This document shows positions 34,128 through 42,531 of a stretch of 64,000 nucleotides of DNA, in pieces. Made by a program: the position numbers and the translations under genes. The notes below the pieces were generated by a model. It was not told the origin of the DNA. It saw only the letters and a list, made by a program, of their open reading frames with translations, and did no database searches. Location of the stretch: the NCBI RefSeq assembly GCF_012927185.1, contig NZ_JABBGB010000001.1:2254543-2318542 (forward strand), written 5' to 3'. Positions within the stretch are counted from its first letter, which is position 1. Each line of letters opens with the position of its first letter. Source of the DNA: Pseudoflavitalea sp. G-6-1-2 (GTDB lineage: Bacteria > Bacteroidota > Bacteroidia > Chitinophagales > Chitinophagaceae).

Positions 34128-35243
34128 TTAAATCGTGATACTTCTGTCTCTCGCTGCAATGCGCCACTTGCCGCTGATTGTTCCATCTTCGATAGTGATG
34201 GCGTTATCGTACAATGCCACAGTAGGGCATACGTGTTGCGGAATGCCATAGAACACATCACCCACTTTGTATTGATGCCCAGGCCCTGCCTCTACAACCA
34301 GATGTTCTTCGCTTTGGCCCAATGGTTTCAGTTCAGGTGCATTCAGAAAGAAAACACGTTTGGCGAGTTCGTTCTCTGCAGCTACTGATTTATGTCCGAG
34401 ATCGAGGCAGAGTTTGGTAGAGTCGGGGAGTGAAATTACGCGCGTGATCACCAGCGCAGCGGGAATGAATGGCTGCTCCGGACATTCATCGGAATATCCT
34501 TTGTCCCAGAACACAAATGTACCCGGACTGCATTCCACTTCTTTCCGCTGAACATGCACGGGAAAACCAGGAGTGCCGCCGGCAACGATAATCGGTTTCG
34601 GAAATCCTTTTGCAACGATGGCTGCCGCGAGTTCTTCAACTGGTGCATATCCTTCATTCACCAGTTGGGTGCGTTGTGCAAGGTCTTTATGGTGAATATG
34701 GCCGTCATATGCATGCAGCCCGATAATGGAAATGCCGGGAAGTGCAGCAGCAGCTTCGTACAAAGCCAGCGCCTGCGCGGGTTGGATGCCGGTTCGGTTC
34801 TGCCCGATATTGAGATCGATGTACACAGGCAGCTGCCTGCCGGAGAGCAGGAAATGTCCGGACAGTTCTTTCGCTACTTCGATATTGTCGATGAGACAGC
34901 TGAAAATTGTATCAGGATATTTGCTGATCAGCGTAAAGAACCGCTCTTGTTTCGGACCCACCGGCTGATAGGCGAGCAACACATCCGGAGCTCCGGCCTG
35001 TGCCAGCAATTCTGCTTCGGCGATGGTAGCGCATTTGAATTTGCGGATGCCATGCTTCAGTTGCAGTAAGGCCGCTTCTTTCGATTTATGCGTTTTGGCG
35101 TGTGTGCGTAAGCGCTGGATATCGTCCGTCATGCCAATCAGCTGGCGGATATTTTCTTCCACGCGCTGCGGATACACCACCAGCGCCGGTGAATCTATTT
35201 CTTCGATATTGCTGATCTGGTACCAGTTGTTTCCCGTTGTCAT
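34128..35243 (-). CDS. D-threonine aldolase-family PLP enzyme (fold type III)
   Basis: The 371-residue protein has an alanine-racemase-like barrel with the PLP lysine in RTHAKTHKS (about 47-55) and the metal-binding tail GIPQHVCPTVALYD near 343-356, the His/Cys pair of D-threonine aldolase and D-serine dehydratase relatives. It is expected to cleave or deaminate a D-hydroxyamino acid. The ATG at 35243 is preferred over an upstream GTG. A GntP-type permease lies 23 bp upstream in the same direction; D-serine permease DsdX belongs to that family, so D-amino-acid uptake and breakdown is a reasonable guess. Confidence 0.88.
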   Translation of the reverse strand: MTTGNNWYQISNIEEIDSPALVVYPQRVEENIRQLIGMTDDIQRLRTHAKTHKSKEAALLQLKHGIRKFKCATIAEAELLAQAGAPDVLLAYQPVGPKQERFFTLISKYPDTIFSCLIDNIEVAKELSGHFLLSGRQLPVYIDLNIGQNRTGIQPAQALALYEAAAALPGISIIGLHAYDGHIHHKDLAQRTQLVNEGYAPVEELAAAIVAKGFPKPIIVAGGTPGFPVHVQRKEVECSPGTFVFWDKGYSDECPEQPFIPAALVITRVISLPDSTKLCLDLGHKSVAAENELAKRVFFLNAPELKPLGQSEEHLVVEAGPGHQYKVGDVFYGIPQHVCPTVALYDNAITIEDGTISGKWRIAARDRSITI

Positions 35244-35266
35244 GTTCACAGTTTTTTCTGATGTAG

Positions 35267-36583
35267 TTACACTACGAGGTTAAGCAATAATACACCGATC
35301 AGTCCTACAACGGCCACCACAGTTTCCATGAGCGACCAGGACCGGAGCGTATCTTTTATGCTGAGATTGAAATATTCTTTATAGAGCCAGAAGCCTGCAT
35401 CGTTCACGTGTGAGAACATGAGGCTGCCCGCGCCGATGGAGAGTACCATCAGGTTGGGATTTACATCGAGCAATCCGATAGTGGGTGCGATGATGCCCGC
35501 TGTTGTTAAACCCGCTACCGTAGCAGATCCTATGCATACGCGCAGAACGGCTGCGATGAGCCATCCGAGCACCAGCGGTGGTATGGTCCAGGTTTTGAGA
35601 TTGGCAGCAATGATATCACTCACGCCGCTTTCTACCAGCACCTGTTTCAGTACGCCTGCACCTGCAACGATGAGCACAATCATGGCCACATCTTTCACGG
35701 CATCTCCATAAATGTCCATGATGGCTTTCATGCTTCTGCCGTTGGCCAGTCCTAATGTGTAGGTGGCAATGATGAGGCTGATCAGCATCACGATATTGGC
35801 ATCACCCACAAAAGAGAGCAGCCCCGGCCAGACGCCCGTTTTCATAGCGGGTATCATCGGCAGTACCGAAGTGAGTGCCAGTAAAATCACAGGCAGGAGG
35901 GAGGATACAAAACTGTTGACGGCTCCGGGCATTTCATCATCCTTCAAAACCGGTGGTTGAAATGTCTGCAACGGAACGCTCTTGATATTTTTGAGGGTTC
36001 TTGCGAATACGGGTCCGGCTATGATGATGGTGGGAATGGCAATGATCATTCCATAGAGCAGGGTAAGTCCCATATTGGCATGGAATTGCCCAACCAATGC
36101 GCTCGGCGACGGATGTGGAGGAAGAAACCCATGCGTTACCGACAACGAGGCCAGCATCGGCAATCCTACGTACACGGCAGGCATTTTGTATTGATACACC
36201 ACTGAAAAAATCAGGGGGATCATCAGTACAAAACCAACATTGTAGTAAAGCGGAATGCCTACGATGAAACCGGTTACCATCAGGGCCCACTGGATGTATT
36301 TTTCGCCGAAGGCGCGCATCAGCACATCGGTAATGCGTTTGGCTGCGCCGCTGGCTGCTACCAGTTTTCCCAGCATGGCGCCAAGCATGATGATCATGGT
36401 CAGCGATCCGAGTGTATCGCCGATTCCTTTCTGAACCGCTTTGGTGATTTTGTCGGGAGGGATGCCAAGAGAAAGGCCAGCTGCAATGCTTACAATCAGA
36501 AATCCGATAAATGGATTCACCTTGCCCCATGTAACCAGCAGAATGAGGGCAATCAGAGCTAATAACACAATCAATAATGTCAT
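35267..36583 (-). CDS. GntP-family permease
   Basis: The 438-residue protein has about 12-14 membrane helices and the GntP signature segments GDTLGSLTMIIMLGAMLGKL (about 60-80) and GFLPPHPSPSAL (about 155). Family members are proton symporters for gluconate, other hydroxy acids or D-serine. The neighbour 23 bp downstream is a D-threonine-aldolase-type enzyme, which favours a D-amino-acid substrate over gluconate, although the uronate operon 5 kb away makes a sugar acid possible. Confidence 0.9.
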   Translation of the reverse strand: MTLLIVLLALIALILLVTWGKVNPFIGFLIVSIAAGLSLGIPPDKITKAVQKGIGDTLGSLTMIIMLGAMLGKLVAASGAAKRITDVLMRAFGEKYIQWALMVTGFIVGIPLYYNVGFVLMIPLIFSVVYQYKMPAVYVGLPMLASLSVTHGFLPPHPSPSALVGQFHANMGLTLLYGMIIAIPTIIIAGPVFARTLKNIKSVPLQTFQPPVLKDDEMPGAVNSFVSSLLPVILLALTSVLPMIPAMKTGVWPGLLSFVGDANIVMLISLIIATYTLGLANGRSMKAIMDIYGDAVKDVAMIVLIVAGAGVLKQVLVESGVSDIIAANLKTWTIPPLVLGWLIAAVLRVCIGSATVAGLTTAGIIAPTIGLLDVNPNLMVLSIGAGSLMFSHVNDAGFWLYKEYFNLSIKDTLRSWSLMETVVAVVGLIGVLLLNLVV

Positions 36584-36638
36584 GAGAGGAAAGGGGGAAT
36601 AGTGTACAGTTAGTCTGCTAATATACTCAATAATCCAT

Positions 36639-36646
36639 TACATTTG
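36639..36646 (+). promoter_or_regulatory. -7 element before the YdjM-like gene
   Basis: TACATTTG matches TANNTTTG exactly and ends 9 bp before the preferred ATG at 36656. If used, the mRNA would have almost no leader. Confidence 0.45.
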
Positions 36647-36655
36647 GATCAGCCT

Positions 36656-37675
36656 ATGGATTCACTCACGCACATCGTACTCGGAGCCTGCATCGGGGAA
36701 GCATTTGCTGAAAAGCAGGTAGGAAAAAAAGCTATGTTCTGGGGAGCGCTCATGCAAAGCCTTCCCGATATAGATTTTGTGGCAGGCTTCTGGCTCAATC
36801 CTGCAAACGATCTGCTGGCACACCGCGGATTCACCCATTCCTTTTTATTTATTCTGATTGTTACGCCGTTGATGGCGCTGGTGGCGGAGCGCATACATCG
36901 CCCGCATGATATCTCACTGAAAAAATGGTTGCTGTTCTTTGGCGTGGAAATGCTGGTGCATGTGCTGCTCGATGGCATGAATGTGTACGGCACCGGATGG
37001 CTGGAGCCATTCAGTCATCACCGGTTTAGCTTCGATTATCTTTTCGTAGCCGATCCGTTGTTCACCATCTGGCCTGCCATTGCATTCTTGGCTTTGCTGC
37101 TGATGAGCACAAAGAACAGGGCGGCAAGATTGCGCTGGGTAAAATTCGGACTGATACTTTCAGGGCTCTATCTCGCCTTCGGCGTACTCAGCAAGACCAT
37201 TACCGATAACCGGGTGAAAAAAATGGCTGCCCGCCAGGGAGTCGGTTACACCAGATATTTTTCAACGCCCACACCACTGAATAACGTACTCTGGTATGTG
37301 ATACTGGAAGACAGTACCGGGTATCATCTCGGATACCGCAGTTTATTCGACAGCGACACCAGCATGGTGTTTACATATTTTCCCCGCAACAGGGAGTTGC
37401 TGAAGCCGATGGAAGAGGAAGAAGATACGCATCGGCTGATCAGGTTTTCGCAGGGGTACTACACGGTGGACAAACACGACAGCACGCTTGTGTTCAATGA
37501 TCTCCGGTTTGGACAGATGATCGGATGGAATAACCCGCAGGCCGGTTTCGTATTTCACTATTACCTGCAAAACCCGGCGGATAATGCTTTGGTGATACAA
37601 CGCGGGCGATTCAGCAACTGGAATAAGGAGGCTGTGCTCGGTCTGCTGAGACGAATGCGTGGCAATAAACCTTAA
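36656..37675 (+). CDS. YdjM-like membrane-bound putative metal-dependent hydrolase
   Basis: The 339-residue protein starts with MDSLTHIVLGACIGEA, the family's conserved Asp/His start. LPDIDFVAGFW (about 37), AHRGFTHSF (about 58) and the membrane helix with HVLLDGMN (about 103) follow, all potential metal ligands. Four to five helices are followed by an extracytoplasmic domain of about 170 residues. The family (DUF457/YdjM) is of unproven function; some members are LexA-regulated. The frame also opens at an upstream TTG, but the ATG matches the family start. Confidence 0.82.
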   Translation: MDSLTHIVLGACIGEAFAEKQVGKKAMFWGALMQSLPDIDFVAGFWLNPANDLLAHRGFTHSFLFILIVTPLMALVAERIHRPHDISLKKWLLFFGVEMLVHVLLDGMNVYGTGWLEPFSHHRFSFDYLFVADPLFTIWPAIAFLALLLMSTKNRAARLRWVKFGLILSGLYLAFGVLSKTITDNRVKKMAARQGVGYTRYFSTPTPLNNVLWYVILEDSTGYHLGYRSLFDSDTSMVFTYFPRNRELLKPMEEEEDTHRLIRFSQGYYTVDKHDSTLVFNDLRFGQMIGWNNPQAGFVFHYYLQNPADNALVIQRGRFSNWNKEAVLGLLRRMRGNKP

Positions 37676-37933
37676 TGGAATCAAAAAATCGGATTGCTAC
37701 GCTCAATTACTTAGCGGTTATTATAGGTATTCACTTAGCCTTTCGTGGCTTTAATAATCTTGTAGTTATTTTCTCTCAAAAAACGTAGCTAACTTTACTT
37801 ATATCGTTTTTGTGGAGGTTCTCTGCTCCCTCTCTCTCATTGGTATCCCTGTTTGTTTGATGGTTGTTAAAAAAAGGAAGAATTGATCCGTTAAGCGTCT
37901 GTTTAGTAGCAGTACGGATAATACAGATCAGCT

Positions 37934-38920
37934 ATGGATGTGAAACTTACAAGCGGTACTCAGGAAGCAATTGCTTTCACTACCGAAATACCAGCCTCTT
38001 ACCACCACCTGCAGTTGCCGGGAGCACGCAGGTTATTAGGGAAAGCAGACTTCGGAACAATACTGTTCTCAGAAATTGCTACACCCTGGTTTACAATCTG
38101 GCATCAGCACTATATTGTAGAAAAGCCCGGTACCCTTGAAGCCACCTTTACTGCGCGGGTACTGGATCTGCATGTGGTGATGCGCGGGCATGTGCGGTAT
38201 CAGCTCGAAGAGATCGGCAATTTCAAAATGCAGGAAGGCCAGCTCAATATGGTCTGTGCGCCATTTCTGTCTGCCAGGGCTTTTATGGAAGACGTAAAGG
38301 AATACACCACCCTCACTGTACATTTCAACCGAACTTACCTCGATGTATATGCGCCTTATTTCCCTGCGTTGCAGCAATTGCTCGAACACTACGATGCAGG
38401 CGAAGCGGCAGTGCTGAGCGGAGCCAATACCAGTCTCACGCCGGAGATGATCACCATCATTCGCGATCTGCTTCACAACGATTATTCAGGAGAAGTGCGG
38501 GAGCTCTATCTCCGCAATAAAGTGTCTGAACTGCTGTTGCTTTCGTTCACTCGAATTGCGCCTTCTTCGGCCAATGCTTCGGAAATCCGCCTTCATCAGT
38601 ATGATATCGATAAGATCAGGGAGGCGAGGGAATACCTGCTGCTGAATATGGAACATCCTTTAACGGTGATCGAGCTGAGCCATAAAGTAGGCATCAATGA
38701 TTTTAAGCTGAAGAAAGGATTCAAGCAGTTGTATGGTGTAACCATTTTCGATTTTCTGCTCGAAGCCCGGATGGAAAAGGCAAGAACCCTGCTAACGGAG
38801 ACAGATACTCCCATTCATGAGATCGCTTTTGCAACGGGTTACAAGAATGTGAGCAGTTTTACAGCTGCATTCAAAAAGCGGATGGGCTTTCCGCCAAGCG
38901 CCATGAAGCGCAGCAAATAA
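37934..38920 (+). CDS. AraC-family transcriptional regulator
   Basis: The 328-residue protein has an N-terminal sensing domain (about 1-190) and a C-terminal AraC double HTH: LTVIELSHKVGINDFKLKKG and TPIHEIAFATGYKNVSSFTA, ending GFPPSAMKR. The subgroup resembles the PchR-like AraC proteins that control siderophore uptake in other bacteria, though no such genes are near. A 258-bp upstream spacer holds its promoter, but no exact -7 element is visible. It is convergent with, and directly abuts, the FecR-fragment gene. Confidence 0.88.
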   Translation: MDVKLTSGTQEAIAFTTEIPASYHHLQLPGARRLLGKADFGTILFSEIATPWFTIWHQHYIVEKPGTLEATFTARVLDLHVVMRGHVRYQLEEIGNFKMQEGQLNMVCAPFLSARAFMEDVKEYTTLTVHFNRTYLDVYAPYFPALQQLLEHYDAGEAAVLSGANTSLTPEMITIIRDLLHNDYSGEVRELYLRNKVSELLLLSFTRIAPSSANASEIRLHQYDIDKIREAREYLLLNMEHPLTVIELSHKVGINDFKLKKGFKQLYGVTIFDFLLEARMEKARTLLTETDTPIHEIAFATGYKNVSSFTAAFKKRMGFPPSAMKRSK

Positions 38921-39166
38921 TCAATCCTCCTTTATTTTTCGTAATAACCGCATGTGCGCCTCAGCTACGGGATAGCCGGCGATCTGAGCAAGCGCTTCAC
39001 TTGTCTGCAGGGGATCTTTCAGCGATTCGAACACATCGTAATGTGCGGCATTGCTGTTGATCCAATGATGCAGATCACTGAGCTCTTTTTCACTTAGTTC
39101 ACCTTTGAGGTGTTTGATGATAAGATAAGCGGTATGGAATGCTCCATCCACCTGATGCTCTTTCAT
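38921..39166 (-). CDS. Stand-alone FecR N-terminal domain (anti-sigma fragment)
   Basis: The 81-residue protein matches only the first domain of FecR-type anti-sigma factors: a short helical segment with AYLIIKHLKGELSEKELSDL and HHWINSNAAHYDVFESL, which in full-length proteins grips the ECF sigma factor. The membrane helix and periplasmic FecR domain are missing, and no remnant is visible downstream. Either it is a decayed gene or a soluble mini anti-sigma. The only ECF sigma gene nearby starts at 40723 on the same strand, about 0.9 kb upstream. Confidence 0.6.
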   Translation of the reverse strand: MKEHQVDGAFHTAYLIIKHLKGELSEKELSDLHHWINSNAAHYDVFESLKDPLQTSEALAQIAGYPVAEAHMRLLRKIKED

Positions 39167-39754
39167 GGGGACAATTGTTTTTGATGTTCGTGCAAGTTCA
39201 ACCCCTTTTTACAGGAAAGGCCAGCCAAATGTGATTAATATAAAAACAACTGAAACGTGCTGCTGTACTACTTCAGGCGAAAAAAAAAGATGCATAGTAA
39301 AAAGCCTAAGTGAAAACCCGTAAGCGTATGAAGATGTTTATAAAAAACACAGGAAACGAAAGTTTTTATCCCGAAAACATAACCGGTAATGTTGATTGGT
39401 TTGGATATTTATGTGGGAAAGAATAGTATGTAAAAGTCCGGCACACGGCAGTCTGCCACAACCGGACGAACGGTTGACGGATAGCAACTCTTCAACTTTT
39501 TTAACTTATAGATCCGGGCGTATGGGATGCAATGAAAGCATGCCAAGCAGGTGTTTGACAGTTATGTACAGGATGCAGAGGGTCTACATAACAGGAAGAT
39601 GCCTGGCGCATGAGTGGGTAATCCAGTTTTTGCGGCATTTCCAGTACCCCGGATTTTTTTTGAAAGAATCAGCCCATTCTTCATTCAGCTATAACGTTCA
39701 TGGTGCTGCGAAACATATGCAGCGTGCAGGTGGATCCTGTTTTGCAAAGCCATC

Positions 39755-39779
39755 GGGGACCGGGAATTACCCCGGCCCC
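39755..39779. other. GC-rich stem-loop in non-coding stretch
   Basis: GGGG-A-CCGGG pairs with CCCGG-CCCC around the loop AATTAC. A run of five T follows only eight bases later on the plus strand, so it is a poor terminator; it may be a structured RNA element. Confidence 0.4.
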
Positions 39780-39859
39780 AGGCCTCGTTTTTGAACCTCA
39801 GATCAAGCAGTTCAAGTTGGTTATTGAAAGGGAGTAATGACTTTTTCCGGGTACTGCAT

Positions 39860-39889
39860 AAAAAAGAAAAAGAGAGTGTAGAAACACTC
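39860..39889 (-). terminator. Intrinsic terminator downstream of the ECF sigma gene
   Basis: On the minus strand the stem GAGTGT/ACACTC with a four-base loop is followed by CTTTTTCTTTTTTA. It lies about 190 bp after the sigma factor stop and would end its transcript before the FecR fragment. Confidence 0.65.
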
Positions 39890-40075
39890 CCCGGTTGTGA
39901 CCCAACCAAACAGTCACATGCGATAAAAATTAACCATTTTGAAAATGGAATATGTTTATCATGGCTTTAATCATTTTGTTGCGGTGGCAGTATTTTGGTT
40001 TTTCAGTAATCAGTGGTTATTTATATTAAAACAGTAAAACTGTGCTGTGGTACCATTGGAAATGAAAAAATATTT

Positions 40076-40723
40076 TCAGGCATAGTTATTCAGCTTGCAG
40101 ATATTCATCCTGAGTATCTGAACAGCCCTTACTTTCTGGTTCTTTACAGTATGTACCGATACATCGAGCGCGCGGGCGATTTCGTGGTTGCGCATGTTCT
40201 CAAAGATGCTCATCTTCAATACTTTCTTCGATTGTGTGGGCAGTTTTTCTATCTGCTGATAGATCTCTGCAATCACTTCTGCACGCACAATGCTGTTGAG
40301 TACATGATCGTCTGCATCACCTCTCAGATAGGCCAGTTCTTTAATGGAAGCAATATCGCGCTGACTCTGTTTGAGATGATTCAGTGCCGCATTGCGCGTA
40401 GTGATGTAAAGAAATGCCTTGATGTTCTGGATACTCCGAAAATCGGTATGCTTCTTCCACAGCTTCATGAAAGAGTCTTCCACAATGTCCTGCGCAGCAG
40501 GCTTATCGTGCAAGATCCTTTCCGCGAAATAGCAGAGCGGAGCATAGTAAAGTTTAAAGAGACTGAGCATTATGTCAGCATTGCCCTTCCTGAGTTCCGT
40601 CACCAGTGCCGAATCGGTTTCTGCCAATAACTGACTGGTGTAAGAAACAGGCGGCATCTCTTGTGTGGTTTCTTCCGGATGTGTACCATATCCGGAATTG
40701 TCAGGCAACTGTAACCTCATCAT
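40076..40723 (-). CDS. ECF RNA polymerase sigma factor
   Basis: The 215-residue protein has sigma-70 region 2 (MLSLFKLYYAPLCYFAERIL, then AQDIVEDSFMKLWKK) and region 4 (LPTQSKKVLKMSIFENMRNH, then VSVHTVKNQKVRAVQ). This is the large Bacteroidota group usually paired with a FecR anti-sigma and SusC/SusD genes. The partner normally follows directly, but here the transcript seems to end and only a FecR N-terminal fragment lies 0.9 kb away. The N-terminal extension of about 35 residues is hydrophilic. Two adjacent ATGs start the frame. Confidence 0.9.
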   Translation of the reverse strand: MMRLQLPDNSGYGTHPEETTQEMPPVSYTSQLLAETDSALVTELRKGNADIMLSLFKLYYAPLCYFAERILHDKPAAQDIVEDSFMKLWKKHTDFRSIQNIKAFLYITTRNAALNHLKQSQRDIASIKELAYLRGDADDHVLNSIVRAEVIAEIYQQIEKLPTQSKKVLKMSIFENMRNHEIARALDVSVHTVKNQKVRAVQILRMNICKLNNYA

Positions 40724-41038
40724 CCGCTGTTTAATACTTCAAAAAAATATAGGTGCAAGCATTGGCCTGGCTTAACAGTTACCTATATGCGAAAAAACAT
40801 AAAGGCAATAGAAAGCCACCAACAATGTCATGTGTGTGGTGAACCCAATAAATAATTTGTGAAGCGGGGGGATAAGTAACGTAGTTGATCAGCCGCATGC
40901 CCGATAGCCATTACAGCAACAGCCATTTGAACGGTTGAATTGTTTTTTTTGATCCCGCTTACATTGCGAGCCTTAATAAAGAATGAAAAGTTGTTATCCC
41001 AATTTGTGAAAGCTACTAAAAAAGAATTGACGTGTATC

Positions 41039-41314
41039 CGGGTACAATTTTACAAGTAATTATGGTACCCGCAAAATTCATTTTGTGAAATGAAACGGGT
41101 ATAACGGGGACTTCGAAATACTTGACCGGATGCGGGTATCTTTGCGGGTTTGCAGGCGTGTCAGCCAGCAGTTTTCAGCCCATCGGAAGACTGAGTGACT
41201 GGTAATCAATATCGGGTTTCGGAATATGGTTTTTCAACCAACTTGCTTCTTTCCGGGTATCAGCGTTTTTTTTGAGAAAACCGCTGTTGCAACAGCTGAC
41301 TTTTTACGGGTATA
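41039..41314 (+). promoter_or_regulatory. Cluster of CGGGTAT-type boxes upstream of the hexuronate operon
   Basis: CGGGTA occurs at 41039, 41096 (followed by TA), 41133 (TC), 41254 (TC) and 41307 (TA). Its reverse TACCCG lies at 41066, and CGGGTTT at 41145 and 41213. Such density is far above chance for a 7-mer and suggests binding sites of a regulator or nucleoid protein. Confidence 0.45.
41137..41144 (+). promoter_or_regulatory. -7 element upstream of the ROK gene
   Basis: TATCTTTG matches TANNTTTG exactly, 267 bp before the ROK ATG, embedded between two CGGGT boxes. No TTTG lies at the expected -33 spacing, so a factor may be needed for activation. Confidence 0.45.
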
Positions 41315-41411
41315 ATTTCAACGGGGGAGAAAAATTATGAGCCTTCATTTTTTTCATTATCTTCACGGAGGTTTGCTAAAACGATTTAGTTAGCAGGTTT
41401 CAACACTTCCC

Positions 41412-42281
41412 ATGAATTTTGATCTCATTGCCGGCGTAGATATCGGCGGAACTCATATAACTGCTGCTCTGGTGAATGTTCGCAATGGCGCCATTCTCAC
41501 CCATTCCCTCGTTAGAAAAACGGTGCGTGCCGATGATGATGCCGATACCGTGATCAAAACATGGGCTTCCGCCATCCGTAATGCATTCTCCGCCTACCAT
41601 ACACGTATCCCGCAACAGCTGATCGGCATTGCCATGCCCGGTCCGGTAGACTATGAGTCCGGCATCTCCCTTATCAAAGATCAGGGTAAGTACGAATGCC
41701 TTTATGGCCTCAACATCAAGCAATTACTGGCTGCGGAACTTGGCATTGCCCCCACATCGATCCGCATGATGAACGATGCCCTCTGTTTTTTGCGCGGCGA
41801 GATCGCAGGAGGTGCCATTCAGGGATGCACCAGTGCACTCGGCATTACGCTCGGCACAGGCCTCGGTTCTGCCTGGTTCAGCAATGGCAAAGTGATCGAT
41901 GCCGATCTCTGGCGAATGCCTTTCGAGGGCGTGATCGCCGAAGACCTGCTCGCTTCCCGCTGGTTCGTTCAGCGTTACGCGTTACAAAGCGGCATCACTG
42001 TAGAAAATACCAGAGCGCTGGTCGATCGCCTGCCGAAAGATCCTTCCATCGCAGAGATTTTCAAGGAGTTTGCAGAGCGTCTTGCCCGCTTCATCGAAAT
42101 CGCCCTGCACAAACATCCATCCGATGTTATTGTAGTGGGAGGCAATATCTCTAAAAGTCATAGGCTCTTTCTTCCCGCACTGGAAGCGGCTTTGAAGCAA
42201 AAAAATATCGAAGCCCCGGTTCGCATAGCCCTGCTCGGTGAAGATGCACATATAATTGGTGCAGCCACCTGCTGGATGTGA
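41412..42281 (+). CDS. ROK-family sugar kinase lacking the zinc motif
   Basis: The 289-residue protein has the ROK ATP-binding start AGVDIGGTHITAALV (about 7-21), the catalytic Asp in MMNDALCFLRGE (about 120) and the second glycine loop LGITLGTGLGS (about 142). The family's zinc motif CxCGxxGCxE is missing from its usual place, where RMPFEGVIAEDLL stands instead. No HTH precedes it, so it is a kinase-type rather than a repressor-type ROK. It heads the hexuronate operon, 250 bp before uxaB, but no known step of that pathway needs it; the substrate is open. Confidence 0.8.
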   Translation: MNFDLIAGVDIGGTHITAALVNVRNGAILTHSLVRKTVRADDDADTVIKTWASAIRNAFSAYHTRIPQQLIGIAMPGPVDYESGISLIKDQGKYECLYGLNIKQLLAAELGIAPTSIRMMNDALCFLRGEIAGGAIQGCTSALGITLGTGLGSAWFSNGKVIDADLWRMPFEGVIAEDLLASRWFVQRYALQSGITVENTRALVDRLPKDPSIAEIFKEFAERLARFIEIALHKHPSDVIVVGGNISKSHRLFLPALEAALKQKNIEAPVRIALLGEDAHIIGAATCWM

Positions 42282-42531
42282 TTCGTGCTGTTTTCCCTAT
42301 CTTTACTCCATTGCATCGATCCTGCTATCCCGTGCAGGAATACCCGGACACATCTCCCTTTCCTTCCCTTTGTTATAACCTTTCCATGATGAAATGCTGC
42401 TCATTTCCTCCCGCGCAACGATAACGTTTGCGTAAATATTCCGCGTTCAATCAGCCGGATGTAACGAATAACTTTTTACACTTGCTGAAAGAAAAGCTGG
42501 CATTCATCACTTTACTTAAACTAACGGCCCC

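Larger units (their letters stand above)
39167..40075. other. Long non-coding stretch between ECF sigma and FecR fragment
   Basis: About 0.9 kb without a convincing gene. The longest frame (39396-39794, plus) begins at a TTG and has no protein-like pattern. The stretch holds a GC-rich stem-loop at 39755-39779 (GGGG-A-CCGGG / CCCGG-CCCC) and a terminator at 39860-39889. No -7 consensus or SusCD-like gene is visible where a FecR and TonB receptor would usually follow an ECF sigma gene. Confidence 0.5.
40724..41411. other. Divergent intergenic region with repeated CGGGTA boxes
   Basis: These 688 bp separate the ECF sigma gene from the ROK gene that heads the hexuronate operon. It holds an exact -7 element on the plus strand and a cluster of CGGGTA boxes (listed separately). 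No protein-like frame or tRNA was found. Confidence 0.5.

Noticed and set aside
39396..39794. 132-codon frame in the sigma/FecR gap
   Set aside because: It begins at a TTG, has no protein-like pattern, and crosses a strong stem-loop.
39685..39909. 74-codon minus-strand frame in the same gap
   Set aside because: It begins at a TTG inside a hairpin and runs through the terminator of the sigma gene.
41310..41316. TATAAT-like sequence near 41311 as a sigma-70 -10 box
   Set aside because: The Bacteroidota primary sigma factor uses TANNTTTG, and no TTGACA lies at the right spacing.
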